Source of the DNA: Fibrobacter sp. UWB10
Lineage (GTDB): Bacteria; Fibrobacterota; Fibrobacteria; Fibrobacterales; Fibrobacteraceae
Reading direction: 5' to 3'
NCBI RefSeq assembly: GCF_900182935.1
Contig: NZ_FXUE01000002.1
Coordinates: 372,001 to 436,000 of the forward strand
Length of the DNA stretch: 64,000 nt
Numbering within the stretch: position 1 is the stretch's first letter; each line of letters begins with the position of its first letter. Shown here in pieces: positions 38,331 through 45,886 of the stretch. A model generated the notes under the pieces. The model searched no databases. It worked only from the letters and a program-made list of their open reading frames with translations, and was not told where the DNA came from. The position numbers were made by a program, and so were the translations under genes.

Positions 38331-39128
38331 ATGAATAGGTATTTCGCATCTGCGGCCTTTGTTGCCGCTATTGCTTTTTCCGTTGTATTTTCAGCTTGTA
38401 GTGAAAAGAATGATTCTACACTGAATCAAGATCAGTCTTTTGAAAATGTGAAAAAAGCTGGCGCTTTGGTAATGGGCCACATGGGTGATTTTCCGCCCAT
38501 GGTCTTTATGGATAAGGACAGCAATTTTATAGGGTTCGATGTGGACCTTGCAAATGAAGTTTGCGCTCGCTTAGGGGTGAAACTTGAATTGCGTTTGATT
38601 TCTTGGTCGGATAAAGAAAAAGCTTTGTATGATGGAAACATTGACTGCGTTTGGGACGGTATGAGTGTCGATGAAAAGCGTGCTTCGGATATGAATCTGA
38701 GCGACCCTTACCTCACCAACAGATTGGTTTTCATGGTAAAGAACAAGGCTTATAATAGTCTTGATTCCTTGAAGGGCAAAAAGGTCGCTGTCCAGAAAGC
38801 TTCTACGGCTTGGTCTATGCTGGAACAGTCCGAAATGAAAAAGGACATGAAGGAAATTGTGCTGTTCGAAACGTTGAGCCTTGCTTTGGAAGCCTTGGTG
38901 CAAGATTCTGTTGACGCCGTGTTCGGAGACGAAGTGTCCGCCAAGTACTGGAATGTTTTGAATAACAAGGATTTCGTTGCCTTGGAAGATGGCTTGCACA
39001 ATGAATTTTATGCCGTCGGTTTCCGTAAGGCTGACAAGGCTCTCCGCGATACAATAAATGCCGTCCTTACTTCGATGAAGAAAGACGGCAAATTCGTTGA
39101 TATTACAGTCAAGTGGTTCGGTAAATAG
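38331..39128 (+). CDS. Second substrate-binding lipoprotein, paralogue of 36050
   Basis: This 265-residue lipoprotein (VFSAC, Cys23) is a clear paralogue of the first binding protein, with shared landmarks such as DLANEVCARLGVKL, DCVWDGMSVD and PYLTNRLVFMV. Around the pocket it differs (GHMGDFPPMVFMDK against GLDDSFPPMGFRDK, and AVQKASTAW against AVQNGSTAQ), so its ligand probably differs. It has its own AAGGAG site 61 bases after the ATPase gene. Codon use is less biased and it is more AT-rich than the first copy. Confidence 0.92.
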   Translation: MNRYFASAAFVAAIAFSVVFSACSEKNDSTLNQDQSFENVKKAGALVMGHMGDFPPMVFMDKDSNFIGFDVDLANEVCARLGVKLELRLISWSDKEKALYDGNIDCVWDGMSVDEKRASDMNLSDPYLTNRLVFMVKNKAYNSLDSLKGKKVAVQKASTAWSMLEQSEMKKDMKEIVLFETLSLALEALVQDSVDAVFGDEVSAKYWNVLNNKDFVALEDGLHNEFYAVGFRKADKALRDTINAVLTSMKKDGKFVDITVKWFGK

Positions 39129-39908
39129 TTACCGGTACTGAGCACTCCAGCGGCGCTTGAAGCGGGGCTCGTCTAGGACTTTGGCCCAGATGAATCCCTT
39201 GCGCACGTCGGTGAGACTCCTGGTCGAAACAAGGGGCGCACGTCGCGGAGCCTGTTCGGTTCCGTTTGCGGTATCATTTCCCATGATTGCGGCTGCAGAT
39301 TCGCGTGCAGACTTGGCACGTTCTTCGAGAGCATTTAATTCTCGCTGACGTTCCAGTTCCTTGCGACGCAAATCTTCCGTTTCAGAATCAGAGTCATCCT
39401 GAGCCTGTCGAAGAGCCTCATTTCTTTCTTGCTCGGCACGCTTTTCGTGACTGAGTAAGTTGTCGAGTTCTTCCAAGTCATGCACGAGCACGTCGCAGTC
39501 GCCTTCGCCCATGTCGTGGCCCACAATGCGGTGGGCTTGCAAATCCATCAGCATTTCGGCGGCGGTATTTTCGTCAACATCGAATTCTTCCATCAAGAAT
39601 TCCAAGTTGATAAAATCCACCCCGATCACGACTTCGGCAATGTCGCGAAGTGTGAGCGGCTGATCCGGATCGCGCCTTTCCACAGGGGGCGTGGGCGGCT
39701 CGATGTTGCCTTGGGTCGCCTGACGTTGTGCGTTTTCGAATTGGCGAATCAAATCTTGCAGGGACCGCGGCGGCTGATTGCCTTGCGGTTCAGCCGGCTC
39801 TGCATTACGCTGGCGGGGGAGCGGCTTTTGCTGCTCCTTGGCCTTGTTCGCCATACTCTGGATTATCGCAACAACGACTGCGATGCCTATGAAGATTAGG
39901 GTTTCCAT
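39129..39908 (-). CDS. Membrane-anchored protein with FtsK-gamma-like winged helix
   Basis: This 259-residue protein has an N-terminal helix (LIFIGIAVVVAIIQSMA), then a Pro/Gln-rich linker. Residues about 98-145 (FINLEFLMEEFDVDENTAAE, then LQAHRIVG, then DCDVLV) follow the FtsK gamma-domain pattern 'lLqr.f.igynrAarl.d.le..GIVgp...revlv'. A charged coiled coil comes next (about 150-205). The coding sequence includes a TGTCATCC-type palindromic repeat in frame (39393-39420). It is the last gene of the nfeD-floA unit. A DNA-binding role is inferred from fold similarity; it could also bind protein. Confidence 0.55.
   Translation of the reverse strand: METLIFIGIAVVVAIIQSMANKAKEQQKPLPRQRNAEPAEPQGNQPPRSLQDLIRQFENAQRQATQGNIEPPTPPVERRDPDQPLTLRDIAEVVIGVDFINLEFLMEEFDVDENTAAEMLMDLQAHRIVGHDMGEGDCDVLVHDLEELDNLLSHEKRAEQERNEALRQAQDDSDSETEDLRRKELERQRELNALEERAKSARESAAAIMGNDTANGTEQAPRRAPLVSTRSLTDVRKGFIWAKVLDEPRFKRRWSAQYR
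39393..39420. repeat. TGTCATCC-type repeat inside a gene
   Basis: GTCATCCTGAGCCTGTCGAA followed by GAGCCTC matches a common intergenic palindrome type. GAGCCT/AGGCTC-type self-complementarity is visible. Here it is read in frame as EALRQAQDD within the coiled coil of the protein at 39129-39908. Confidence 0.6.
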
Positions 39909-39924
39909 ATTGCCCTACAATCGC

Positions 39925-40896
39925 TTACTTGGCCTCGGGTGCGCTGCCGATTTCCTTGCGCATCTGCGTGTCGGCTTCGATATTCTTGAGGTTGTAATAG
40001 TCCATCACGCCGAGCTTGCCGTCGCGAAGGGCAGATGCCATAGCCATCGGAATCTGGGATTCGGCTTCCACGAGCTTGGCCTTCATTTCCATGACCTTAG
40101 CCTTCATTTCCTGTTCGGCAGCGTATGCCATAGCGCGGCGTTCTTCTGCCTTAGCCTGTGCAATCTTCTTGTCAGCTTCGGCGCGGTCGGTTTCAAGGAT
40201 AGCACCAATGTTCTGACCCACGTCTACGTCGGCGATATCGATCGAAAGAATTTCGAATGCGGTACCGGCATCAAGGCCAGAGGCGAGCACCTTCTTAGAA
40301 ATCATGTTCGGATTTTCGAGCACGTCCTTGTGGCTCTTTGCAGAACCGATAGAAGAAACGATACCTTCGCCCACGCGAGCGACCACAGTGTCTTCGCCTG
40401 CGCCACCCACCAACTTCTGGATGCTTGCGCGCACGGTAATGCGGGTCACGGCATGCAGCTGAATACCGTCGAGAGCCACAGCGGAAACCTTCGGCGTTTC
40501 AATCACCTTCGGGTTCACGGACATCTGCACGGCTTCGAGCACGTTACGGCCTGCAAGGTCAATAGCGGCGGCTTCCTTAAAGTCGAGCTTGATGTTTGCC
40601 TTGTTGGCAGCAATCAAAGCCTGAATTACGCGGAGCACGTTACCGCGGGAAAGATAGTGGGCTTCGAGCAGGTTGGTGTCTACGGGCAGGCCTGCCTTGC
40701 AGCTAAGAATGCGGGCTTCCACAATCACCTGCGGCGGAACCTTACGCAGGCGCATACCGATAAGCTGGAAAATGCTCACGTTTGCCTTGGAGAACAAGGC
40801 CTGCAGCCACAGGCTGAAGAACTTGCCGATAAAGGCGAGGAGGATGATGACGGCAATAGCCGCGATAATGATTCCGACGATTAAAAGAGTGTCCAT
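39925..40896 (-). CDS. floA: Flotillin-like protein FloA
   Basis: This 323-residue protein has an N-terminal membrane helix (about 4-26), the SPFH/flotillin-like domain (about 40-235, with [20 protein letters not shown]) and a helical tail rich in Ala, Glu and Lys (about 236-290). It matches the FloA/YqfA family in length and layout. Such proteins organise membrane microdomains. NfeD is its usual genetic partner and is encoded in the same unit upstream. It lies 34 bases after the small membrane gene and 16 bases before the winged-helix gene. Confidence 0.93.
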   Translation of the reverse strand: MDTLLIVGIIIAAIAVIILLAFIGKFFSLWLQALFSKANVSIFQLIGMRLRKVPPQVIVEARILSCKAGLPVDTNLLEAHYLSRGNVLRVIQALIAANKANIKLDFKEAAAIDLAGRNVLEAVQMSVNPKVIETPKVSAVALDGIQLHAVTRITVRASIQKLVGGAGEDTVVARVGEGIVSSIGSAKSHKDVLENPNMISKKVLASGLDAGTAFEILSIDIADVDVGQNIGAILETDRAEADKKIAQAKAEERRAMAYAAEQEMKAKVMEMKAKLVEAESQIPMAMASALRDGKLGVMDYYNLKNIEADTQMRKEIGSAPEAK

Positions 40897-40930
40897 TTTT
40901 TTTCTCCGGTGTTATTTTCTTTAATTTACG

Positions 40931-41380
40931 TTATTTGTCTTCGTCAAAAAAAGATTCTTTGATTTTTTTTCGAATTTGAGGAACATAGAAAAGATAAAAT
41001 ATTGAGAGACCGTCAATGATGATGGCGGTTATCAGCCATTTCACATGAATTAAATGATATAAATCAAACAGTTCTCCAAGTATCGAACATGTTAGAACAA
41101 GAGCGAACGGAGCGATGAATATTTGTATCCATATGGAGGGGAAAAAGATCAGCTTTCGTGCTGTGTCCGCACTGATGTTTTTCTTAAAGACCAGTAAGTG
41201 TAGCAGACTGATAGGGGCGCCTAATACAATTGGCAATGTTAGAAGCAGAAGAAGTAGTACTGTAAAATCTTCGCTTTTTCTAGTGTTCAATATTGCCATG
41301 GAATAGAGAGGCGCAATGGAGAGCAATATGGAGCTCACCATTGATAGGAATATTAATTTTTTACTCTGAAATTTTTTCAT
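40931..41380 (-). CDS. Four-helix membrane protein of unknown function
   Basis: This 149-residue protein starts at an ATG overlapping the nfeD stop (ATGA at 41380-41377). It has about four predicted helices (LIFLSMVSSILLSIA, VLLLLLLTLPIVLGAP, IFIAPFALVLTCSIL, LITAIIIDGLSIFYLFY) and a charged C-terminus. It is more AT-rich than nfeD and floA on either side and shows no family I recognise. It may be a recent insertion into an old nfeD-floA pair. Confidence 0.7.
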   Translation of the reverse strand: MKKFQSKKLIFLSMVSSILLSIAPLYSMAILNTRKSEDFTVLLLLLLTLPIVLGAPISLLHLLVFKKNISADTARKLIFFPSIWIQIFIAPFALVLTCSILGELFDLYHLIHVKWLITAIIIDGLSIFYLFYVPQIRKKIKESFFDEDK

Positions 41381-42951
41381 TTTTCGCTTGATGAACTGGC
41401 CCCGACCCAAATGTGGCCTTCCTGTATGGATTCTACCTTCACGGGAGTGCCTGCTTCGATGATTTCGCCGTGGGTCTGAACGTCAAACAGTTTTCCGTTA
41501 ATGAGCGCTTGGCCTACCGGGCGCAGGAACGTCTTGGCGATGCCTTCGTCACCGATTGCAACTTCCTGGATTGCTTCGGTGGGCGAGGCGGCGGTTTCCA
41601 AGTCAGTCTTGAGCATGGGCGTCCAGCCTTCGGGCAAAAGCGGAATCAGGTACTTGCTTGCGGCGATCGGGAATACGAGTGCGATTGCCGCACAGCTTAA
41701 CATATAGAGTAGCCCGATTAGCCAGGGCGTGGCGTCAAAAGTCGTTTCGATGGTTTCGGGCACGTATTCGGGCATTTCCGAGGGCTCGAACGAAAGCGCG
41801 AGTGCAAGAATCATGCACACGATACCGCCGATGCCGAACAGGAATGTTCCCGGCATCACGAAGATTTCGACCAAGAACAGCACCACGCCGGCCACCAGCA
41901 GAATCGCCGGAATGTAGCCGTCAAGTTGCGGGGCGAACTGTCCGAGGAACACGATGCCGATGAGAATGATGCCGATGATTCCGAACAAGCCAAAGCCCGG
42001 CGTCTTGAATTCGATGTAGAGCGCGCCGAAACCGAGAATCAAGAGAAGGCCAGAAATCGCGGCGATGGCCGAGGCGATGTCTTCGCCGAGGGTGGTTTCG
42101 ACTTCGCTTCTGCTTTCGATGGCGAGCTTGGTTTCAAATTCGTCGCGGCTCTTGAAGGTGCCCTGCGAGAATCCGAGTTCCAACGCTTCCTTGTCGGTCA
42201 TGGTCAGAAGTTCGCCTTCTTTCACGAGAATCTTCGGGGCGCCCCAGAATGCCTTGGTGGCGCTGTCGAGGACTTCATACTTGGAGCCTTCGATAATGAG
42301 CGTGGTGTCGCGCTGAGACTTTTTACCCTTGTCGAGCGTGGCGGTGAGTTCAAGAACTTGGAGTTCCGGCGTTACGAAGGCGGAACTCAGGAGTTCCGGA
42401 TAACCGTTACGCTGGGCAAGGTTCCTGAATTTGGCACGGAGCGGGGACTGAATCTTTTCGCCGACGATTTGCGGAGTGCCGTCGCCGCCCTGCACGATGG
42501 GGGCGCAGTCGCCAATCGTGGTTGCTTCGAGCATGTAAAGCTTTTGGCAGGCGAGCGCGATAAGGCTGCCCGCACTAATCGCTTTCTTTTTCACGAGCGC
42601 GATGGTGGTCGGGCCCTTGACGGCCATAATGGTGTCCACCAGATCGAAGGCTGCGTCGAGGCGGCCGCCGAAGGTGTTGATTTCAAAGACGATGTAGTCC
42701 GGGTTTTCCTGGAGCGCGTCATCGATGGCGCGGGCGCAGAAATCGTACATCGACGGTTCTACGTCACCTTCCAGCTTAATCCAGACTGCATGCTTTTTAG
42801 TTTCTTGTGTAATGACCGAATCGCTTTTGTCATTCCCGGCTTGACCGGGAATCTCTTTTGCGGAATCGACTGGGGCGATTGATGTGGTGTCGGCAAAACA
42901 GAATGCCGCAAGCACCAAAAGGGTGGAAAAAATACGCTCAAACAACTTCAT
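41377..42951 (-). CDS. nfeD: NfeD family membrane-bound ClpP-like serine protease
   Basis: This 524-residue protein has a signal peptide (LLVLAAFCFA), a ClpP-like domain (about 50-290) with KKKAISAGSLIALAC holding the catalytic Ser and EINTFGGRLDAAFD, four to five membrane helices (about 305-450) and a C-terminal OB-type NfeD domain (about 460-520). It is the long form that cleaves membrane proteins and works with flotillin or stomatin. I chose the ATG at 42951, preceded by GGAGG; upstream in-frame sequence is repeat-rich and not coding. A palindrome (42830-42853) is read in frame as IPGQAGND just after the signal peptide. Confidence 0.9.
   Translation of the reverse strand: MKLFERIFSTLLVLAAFCFADTTSIAPVDSAKEIPGQAGNDKSDSVITQETKKHAVWIKLEGDVEPSMYDFCARAIDDALQENPDYIVFEINTFGGRLDAAFDLVDTIMAVKGPTTIALVKKKAISAGSLIALACQKLYMLEATTIGDCAPIVQGGDGTPQIVGEKIQSPLRAKFRNLAQRNGYPELLSSAFVTPELQVLELTATLDKGKKSQRDTTLIIEGSKYEVLDSATKAFWGAPKILVKEGELLTMTDKEALELGFSQGTFKSRDEFETKLAIESRSEVETTLGEDIASAIAAISGLLLILGFGALYIEFKTPGFGLFGIIGIILIGIVFLGQFAPQLDGYIPAILLVAGVVLFLVEIFVMPGTFLFGIGGIVCMILALALSFEPSEMPEYVPETIETTFDATPWLIGLLYMLSCAAIALVFPIAASKYLIPLLPEGWTPMLKTDLETAASPTEAIQEVAIGDEGIAKTFLRPVGQALINGKLFDVQTHGEIIEAGTPVKVESIQEGHIWVGASSSSEK
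42830..42853. repeat. TGTCATTCC-type palindrome inside nfeD
   Basis: ATTCCCGG (42832-42839) and CCGGGAAT (42845-42852) form 8-bp perfect arms around CTTGA, preceded by TGTC. It is translated in the mature N-terminus of NfeD. Confidence 0.75.
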
Positions 42952-43040
42952 ACCTCCAATATATGAAGATTTTTGCCTAAAAAGTGGAAAATCTCGCGAA
43001 AATAGCTTAAAAAGATCATGGGAAGACTTCCTCGGCCCGC

Positions 43041-43065
43041 TGTCATGCCGGGCGTAGACCCGGCA
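43041..43065. repeat. TGTCAT-type palindrome between genes
   Basis: TGTCA is followed by TGCCGGG (43046-43052) and CCCGGCA (43059-43065), perfect 7-bp arms around CGTAGA. It lies in the 466-base gap between nfeD and the pectate lyase gene, which also holds the larger element at 43090-43253 and the pectate lyase promoter region. Confidence 0.7.
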
Positions 43066-43089
43066 CCTCCTTTGATGCTTGCTAAAGGG

Positions 43090-43253
43090 CCACACGGATT
43101 GTACTAAAGTACTAAATGCTAGGCTCGGAAGTAGGATTGCGAGCAATCCTGTTTCGCTCGCCTTACGCATTTATCGAAAATGCCTAACGGCATTTTCATA
43201 ACCTTTTGTTTTGTCTTAACAAGAATCACGTTAGTGATTCACAATCCGTGTGG
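43090..43253. repeat. 164-bp palindromic element with 13-bp terminal inverted repeats
   Basis: The ends are CCACACGGATTGT (43090-43102) and ACAATCCGTGTGG (43241-43253), a perfect 13-bp inverted repeat. Inside are three perfect hairpins: AGGATTGC/GCAATCCT (43133-43150), GAAAATGCC-TAAC-GGCATTTTC (43176-43197) and GAATCAC-GTTA-GTGATTC (43223-43240). There is no reading frame of note. The layout resembles a small non-autonomous element (MITE-like). Confidence 0.75.
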
Positions 43254-43283
43254 TAATTCAATAGATTTTACTGTTTTCTTGAA

Positions 43284-43398
43284 TTTTGAGAACATTTTAA
43301 ATTGTAAAATCTTCAAAAATATCAAATAAATATTGATTTTTGTATTGCTTTTGTCGAATTTTTAGTTTATATTTTGAGAAGAAATTTGAGAACATTTT
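43284..43398 (+). promoter_or_regulatory. Promoter region of the pectate lyase with 100-bp-spaced direct repeat
   Basis: TTTGAGAACATTTT occurs at 43285-43298 and again at 43385-43398, 100 bases apart. Between them, TTGCTT (43345-43350) and TATATT (43368-43373) are 17 bases apart and could be -35 and -10 boxes. The repeat may be an operator for a regulator of pectin-degrading enzymes; no regulator is identified. Confidence 0.4.
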
Positions 43399-43417
43399 CA
43401 AAAAGGGATGGATGAAT

Positions 43418-45520
43418 ATGGTTTCAACAGGTTCCAAAATGGTTTCTAGGGTGGCGCTTGGTGTTGCGTTGCTCGGATTTGCCGGGGCTTATGCCCAGGT
43501 AACGCTCAGTTCTGCCGAAGGCTGGCTCGAATCGGCTTTTGCCGAATGGGCTTCCGACGGTTCGGACAGCTACAATGTTTACTATTCGGGCGCTGGCGCA
43601 AGCAACGTCAAGGTAGACGGCCAGCTTGTTCGCAAGTACGGCTCCAAGTACCGTGTTGACGTGGTCGGCCTCAAGGCCGGTAGCTACACGCTCAAGGTGG
43701 CCTCTGTCAAGGGCGGCAAAGAAGGTGCTTCCACCACTTCGAAGTCCCTGACCGTTAAGGCCCATGATCGCGCGGGTTTCGCTTTTAGCAACGGCCATGT
43801 TCCGGGTGCTTATAAGACCGATGGTACGCTCAAGAGCGGCGCCGTGGTTCTCTATGTGACCGAATCGACCAAGAATACCATCAAGCTTGATGTGGTGACG
43901 AGCAGCAAGGGTGCTGTAACGGAATGCGTGGGCCTCCAGAATATCTTGACTGCGTTCAAGAAAGGCTATGACACGCGTCCGCTCGCCATTCGCTTGATTG
44001 GCAACGTGACCGATCCCGAAGTGACCGACAAGGGCGATATCTTGATTGACATGGGCAAAAAGGAAGGTGGCGCCATGACGATCGAAGGTATCGGTAACGA
44101 CGCTACGGCAAACGGCTGGGGCATTCGTATCAAGAACGCTTTTGATATCGAAATCCGCAACATCGGTGTTATGAATGTCGATTCCGACGAAGGCGACAAC
44201 ATTGGCCTGCAGCAGGACAACCAGTACATTTGGGTGCACAACTGCGACTTCTTCTACGGCCATGCGGGTAGCGACAAGGACCAGGTCAAGGGCGATGGTG
44301 CCTTGGACTGCAAAAAGTCCACCTACGTGACCTTCAGCTACAACCACTTCTGGGATAATGGCAAATCAAACTTGCTCGGCCTTTCCGAAGGCACGACCGA
44401 CGGCCTCTACATTACTTATCACCACAATTGGTACGACCATTCCGACAGTCGCCACCCGCGCGTACGCTTCTACAGCGCCCATGTGTACAATAACTACTAC
44501 GATGGCGTGGCCAAATACGGCGCCGGTTCTACGAAGGGCTCTTCCGTGTTTATGGAAGCGAACTACTTCCGTAATTGCAAGTACCCGATGATGACGTCTA
44601 TGCAGGGAAGCGACGTGTATGCTGGCGGCACCACTCGCGATACCAAGAACAATCCGACATTCAGCAGCGAAGATGGCGGTACGATCAAGGCCTACAACAA
44701 CCACATGGAAGGTTCTTACACGTTCATTCCGTATGGTGCAAGCAAGTATGTGCTCAAGGGGGCTGAAACGGCTGCGGGCTCCATCGATACCAAGGCCGAC
44801 TTTGACGCCTACGTGGTGACGAGTCGCAACGACAAGGTTCCGAATACGGTCAAGTCTTATGCCGGTGCGAATGCCTACAACAATTTCGATACCGACAATT
44901 CCGTGATGTACAGCTACACGGCGGATTCTCCGGCGCAGGCCATGGCGAATGTGCGTGCCTATGCGGGCCGCGTGCAGGGAGGTGATTTCAAGTGGACCTT
45001 TGACAACTCGGTGGACGATGCCGCCTACGAAGTGAACCAGAAGTTGAAAGATGCTCTGATGGCTTACAAGGGGAGCAACGGCGAAGTCATGGAATATGCA
45101 AGTTCTTCTTCAGTGAAGCCGGAATCCAGTTCGTCGGTGCAGTCTTCCAGCTCTGAGGCGAAGTCTTCAAGTTCCGAAGCCAAGTCCTCTAGCTCCGAAG
45201 AGGTTTCGTCTAGTTCCGAGGCAAAGTCCTCCAGCTCTCAGGAAGAAGTGGAAAGTTCTTCGAGCGAACAATCCCAGGCGATAGTCGCTAAGATGCAGGT
45301 GGCGTCCCCGATGCGCTATATCGCAAGCGAAAGCCGTCTTGAAATCAATGCGGATGTGCGCCGTCTGAACATTTTCGATGTGAATGGCCATGTCGTAAAG
45401 ATGTCGACCGAAGCGGTGTCGCAGTCGAGTGTGGATTTGTCCAGCCTTAAGCCGGGCGTTTACCTAGTGCGCCTGGTGGCAGGCGGCAAGGCCTACCAGC
45501 AGAAAATTGTGAAACGATAG
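43418..45520 (+). CDS. Secreted pectate lyase, family PL1, with C-terminal sorting-type domain
   Basis: This 700-residue enzyme has a signal peptide (ending AGAYAQ), a fibronectin-III-like module (about 28-115) and a PL1 right-handed beta-helix (about 120-545). The Ca-binding and catalytic signatures are KGDGALDCKKSTYVTFSYNH and HSDSRHPRVRFYS with the catalytic Arg. It cleaves polygalacturonate by beta-elimination outside the cell. A Ser-rich linker (about 548-620, SSSSEAK repeats) leads to a 70-residue C-terminal domain with LNIFDVNGHVV and LKPGVYLVRL, typical of Por/type IX secretion sorting domains. I chose the ATG at 43418 with AGGGATGG upstream; the ATG at 43412 overlaps that site. Confidence 0.93.
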   Translation: MVSTGSKMVSRVALGVALLGFAGAYAQVTLSSAEGWLESAFAEWASDGSDSYNVYYSGAGASNVKVDGQLVRKYGSKYRVDVVGLKAGSYTLKVASVKGGKEGASTTSKSLTVKAHDRAGFAFSNGHVPGAYKTDGTLKSGAVVLYVTESTKNTIKLDVVTSSKGAVTECVGLQNILTAFKKGYDTRPLAIRLIGNVTDPEVTDKGDILIDMGKKEGGAMTIEGIGNDATANGWGIRIKNAFDIEIRNIGVMNVDSDEGDNIGLQQDNQYIWVHNCDFFYGHAGSDKDQVKGDGALDCKKSTYVTFSYNHFWDNGKSNLLGLSEGTTDGLYITYHHNWYDHSDSRHPRVRFYSAHVYNNYYDGVAKYGAGSTKGSSVFMEANYFRNCKYPMMTSMQGSDVYAGGTTRDTKNNPTFSSEDGGTIKAYNNHMEGSYTFIPYGASKYVLKGAETAAGSIDTKADFDAYVVTSRNDKVPNTVKSYAGANAYNNFDTDNSVMYSYTADSPAQAMANVRAYAGRVQGGDFKWTFDNSVDDAAYEVNQKLKDALMAYKGSNGEVMEYASSSSVKPESSSSVQSSSSEAKSSSSEAKSSSSEEVSSSSEAKSSSSQEEVESSSSEQSQAIVAKMQVASPMRYIASESRLEINADVRRLNIFDVNGHVVKMSTEAVSQSSVDLSSLKPGVYLVRLVAGGKAYQQKIVKR

Positions 45521-45530
45521 AGTGTCGCAT

Positions 45531-45573
45531 AGTTCTTGCCGCGTTTTCTGAGGTGTTCGGGACGGCAAGAACT
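45531..45573. repeat. 11-bp stem-loop after the pectate lyase gene
   Basis: AGTTCTTGCCG (45531-45541) and CGGCAAGAACT (45563-45573) are perfect complements around a 21-base loop. It lies just before the terminator and could protect the mRNA end. Confidence 0.65.
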
Positions 45574-45586
45574 TTGTGTGGAGTAG

Positions 45587-45614
45587 CTCCCGGGCGTGCA
45601 CGCCCGGGAGTTTT
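45587..45614 (+). terminator. Terminator, perfect 24-bp palindrome
   Basis: CTCCCGGGCG and CGCCCGGGAG flank TGCA, making a perfect palindrome at 45587-45610 followed by TTTT. It ends the pectate lyase transcript. Confidence 0.8.
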
Positions 45615-45659
45615 CAATTACTCTTGCCAAAAATCCCTACTTTTATTACCTTTCTGCAC

Positions 45660-45731
45660 ATGAACATGATTCTGGATCTACGACTTATTAACCTACTAGG
45701 ACATTGCGCTGGAGCGCAAGCCGGTTTTTAA
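45660..45731 (+). CDS. Leader peptide of leuA (probable attenuator)
   Basis: A 23-codon frame (or 21 codons from the ATG at 45666) encodes a peptide with five Leu and two Ile in its first half (MILDLRLINLL) and HCAGAQAGF at its end. Three of its Leu codons are CTA, which is seldom used in the neighbouring genes. Its last third contains a perfect hairpin, TTGCGCT-GG-AGCGCAA (45704-45719). A terminator follows before leuA. Ribosome stalling at Leu codons under leucine shortage would favour readthrough; this follows from the classical model and is not shown here. Confidence 0.65.
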   Translation: MNMILDLRLINLLGHCAGAQAGF

Positions 45732-45780
45732 GCATAGGTTCAAGACGATTTTAGAGTTTTAACCCAAGGATTTAAACCAT

Positions 45781-45816
45781 AAGGCCCGCTCCAATAAGGA
45801 CGCGGGCTTTCGTTTT
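45781..45816 (+). terminator. Attenuator terminator ahead of leuA
   Basis: AAGGCCCGC (45781-45789) and GCGGGCTTT (45802-45810) form a 9-bp stem with one G:T pair around a 12-base loop, followed by CGTTTTT. It sits 50 bases after the leader peptide stop and 71 bases before leuA. Confidence 0.75.
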
Positions 45817-45886
45817 TGAGTCAAATTTCTATTTTTTAGACGAAAAATGAGCTTGCCGCCTTGTTGGACTGGCAAGGAGATAAAAA

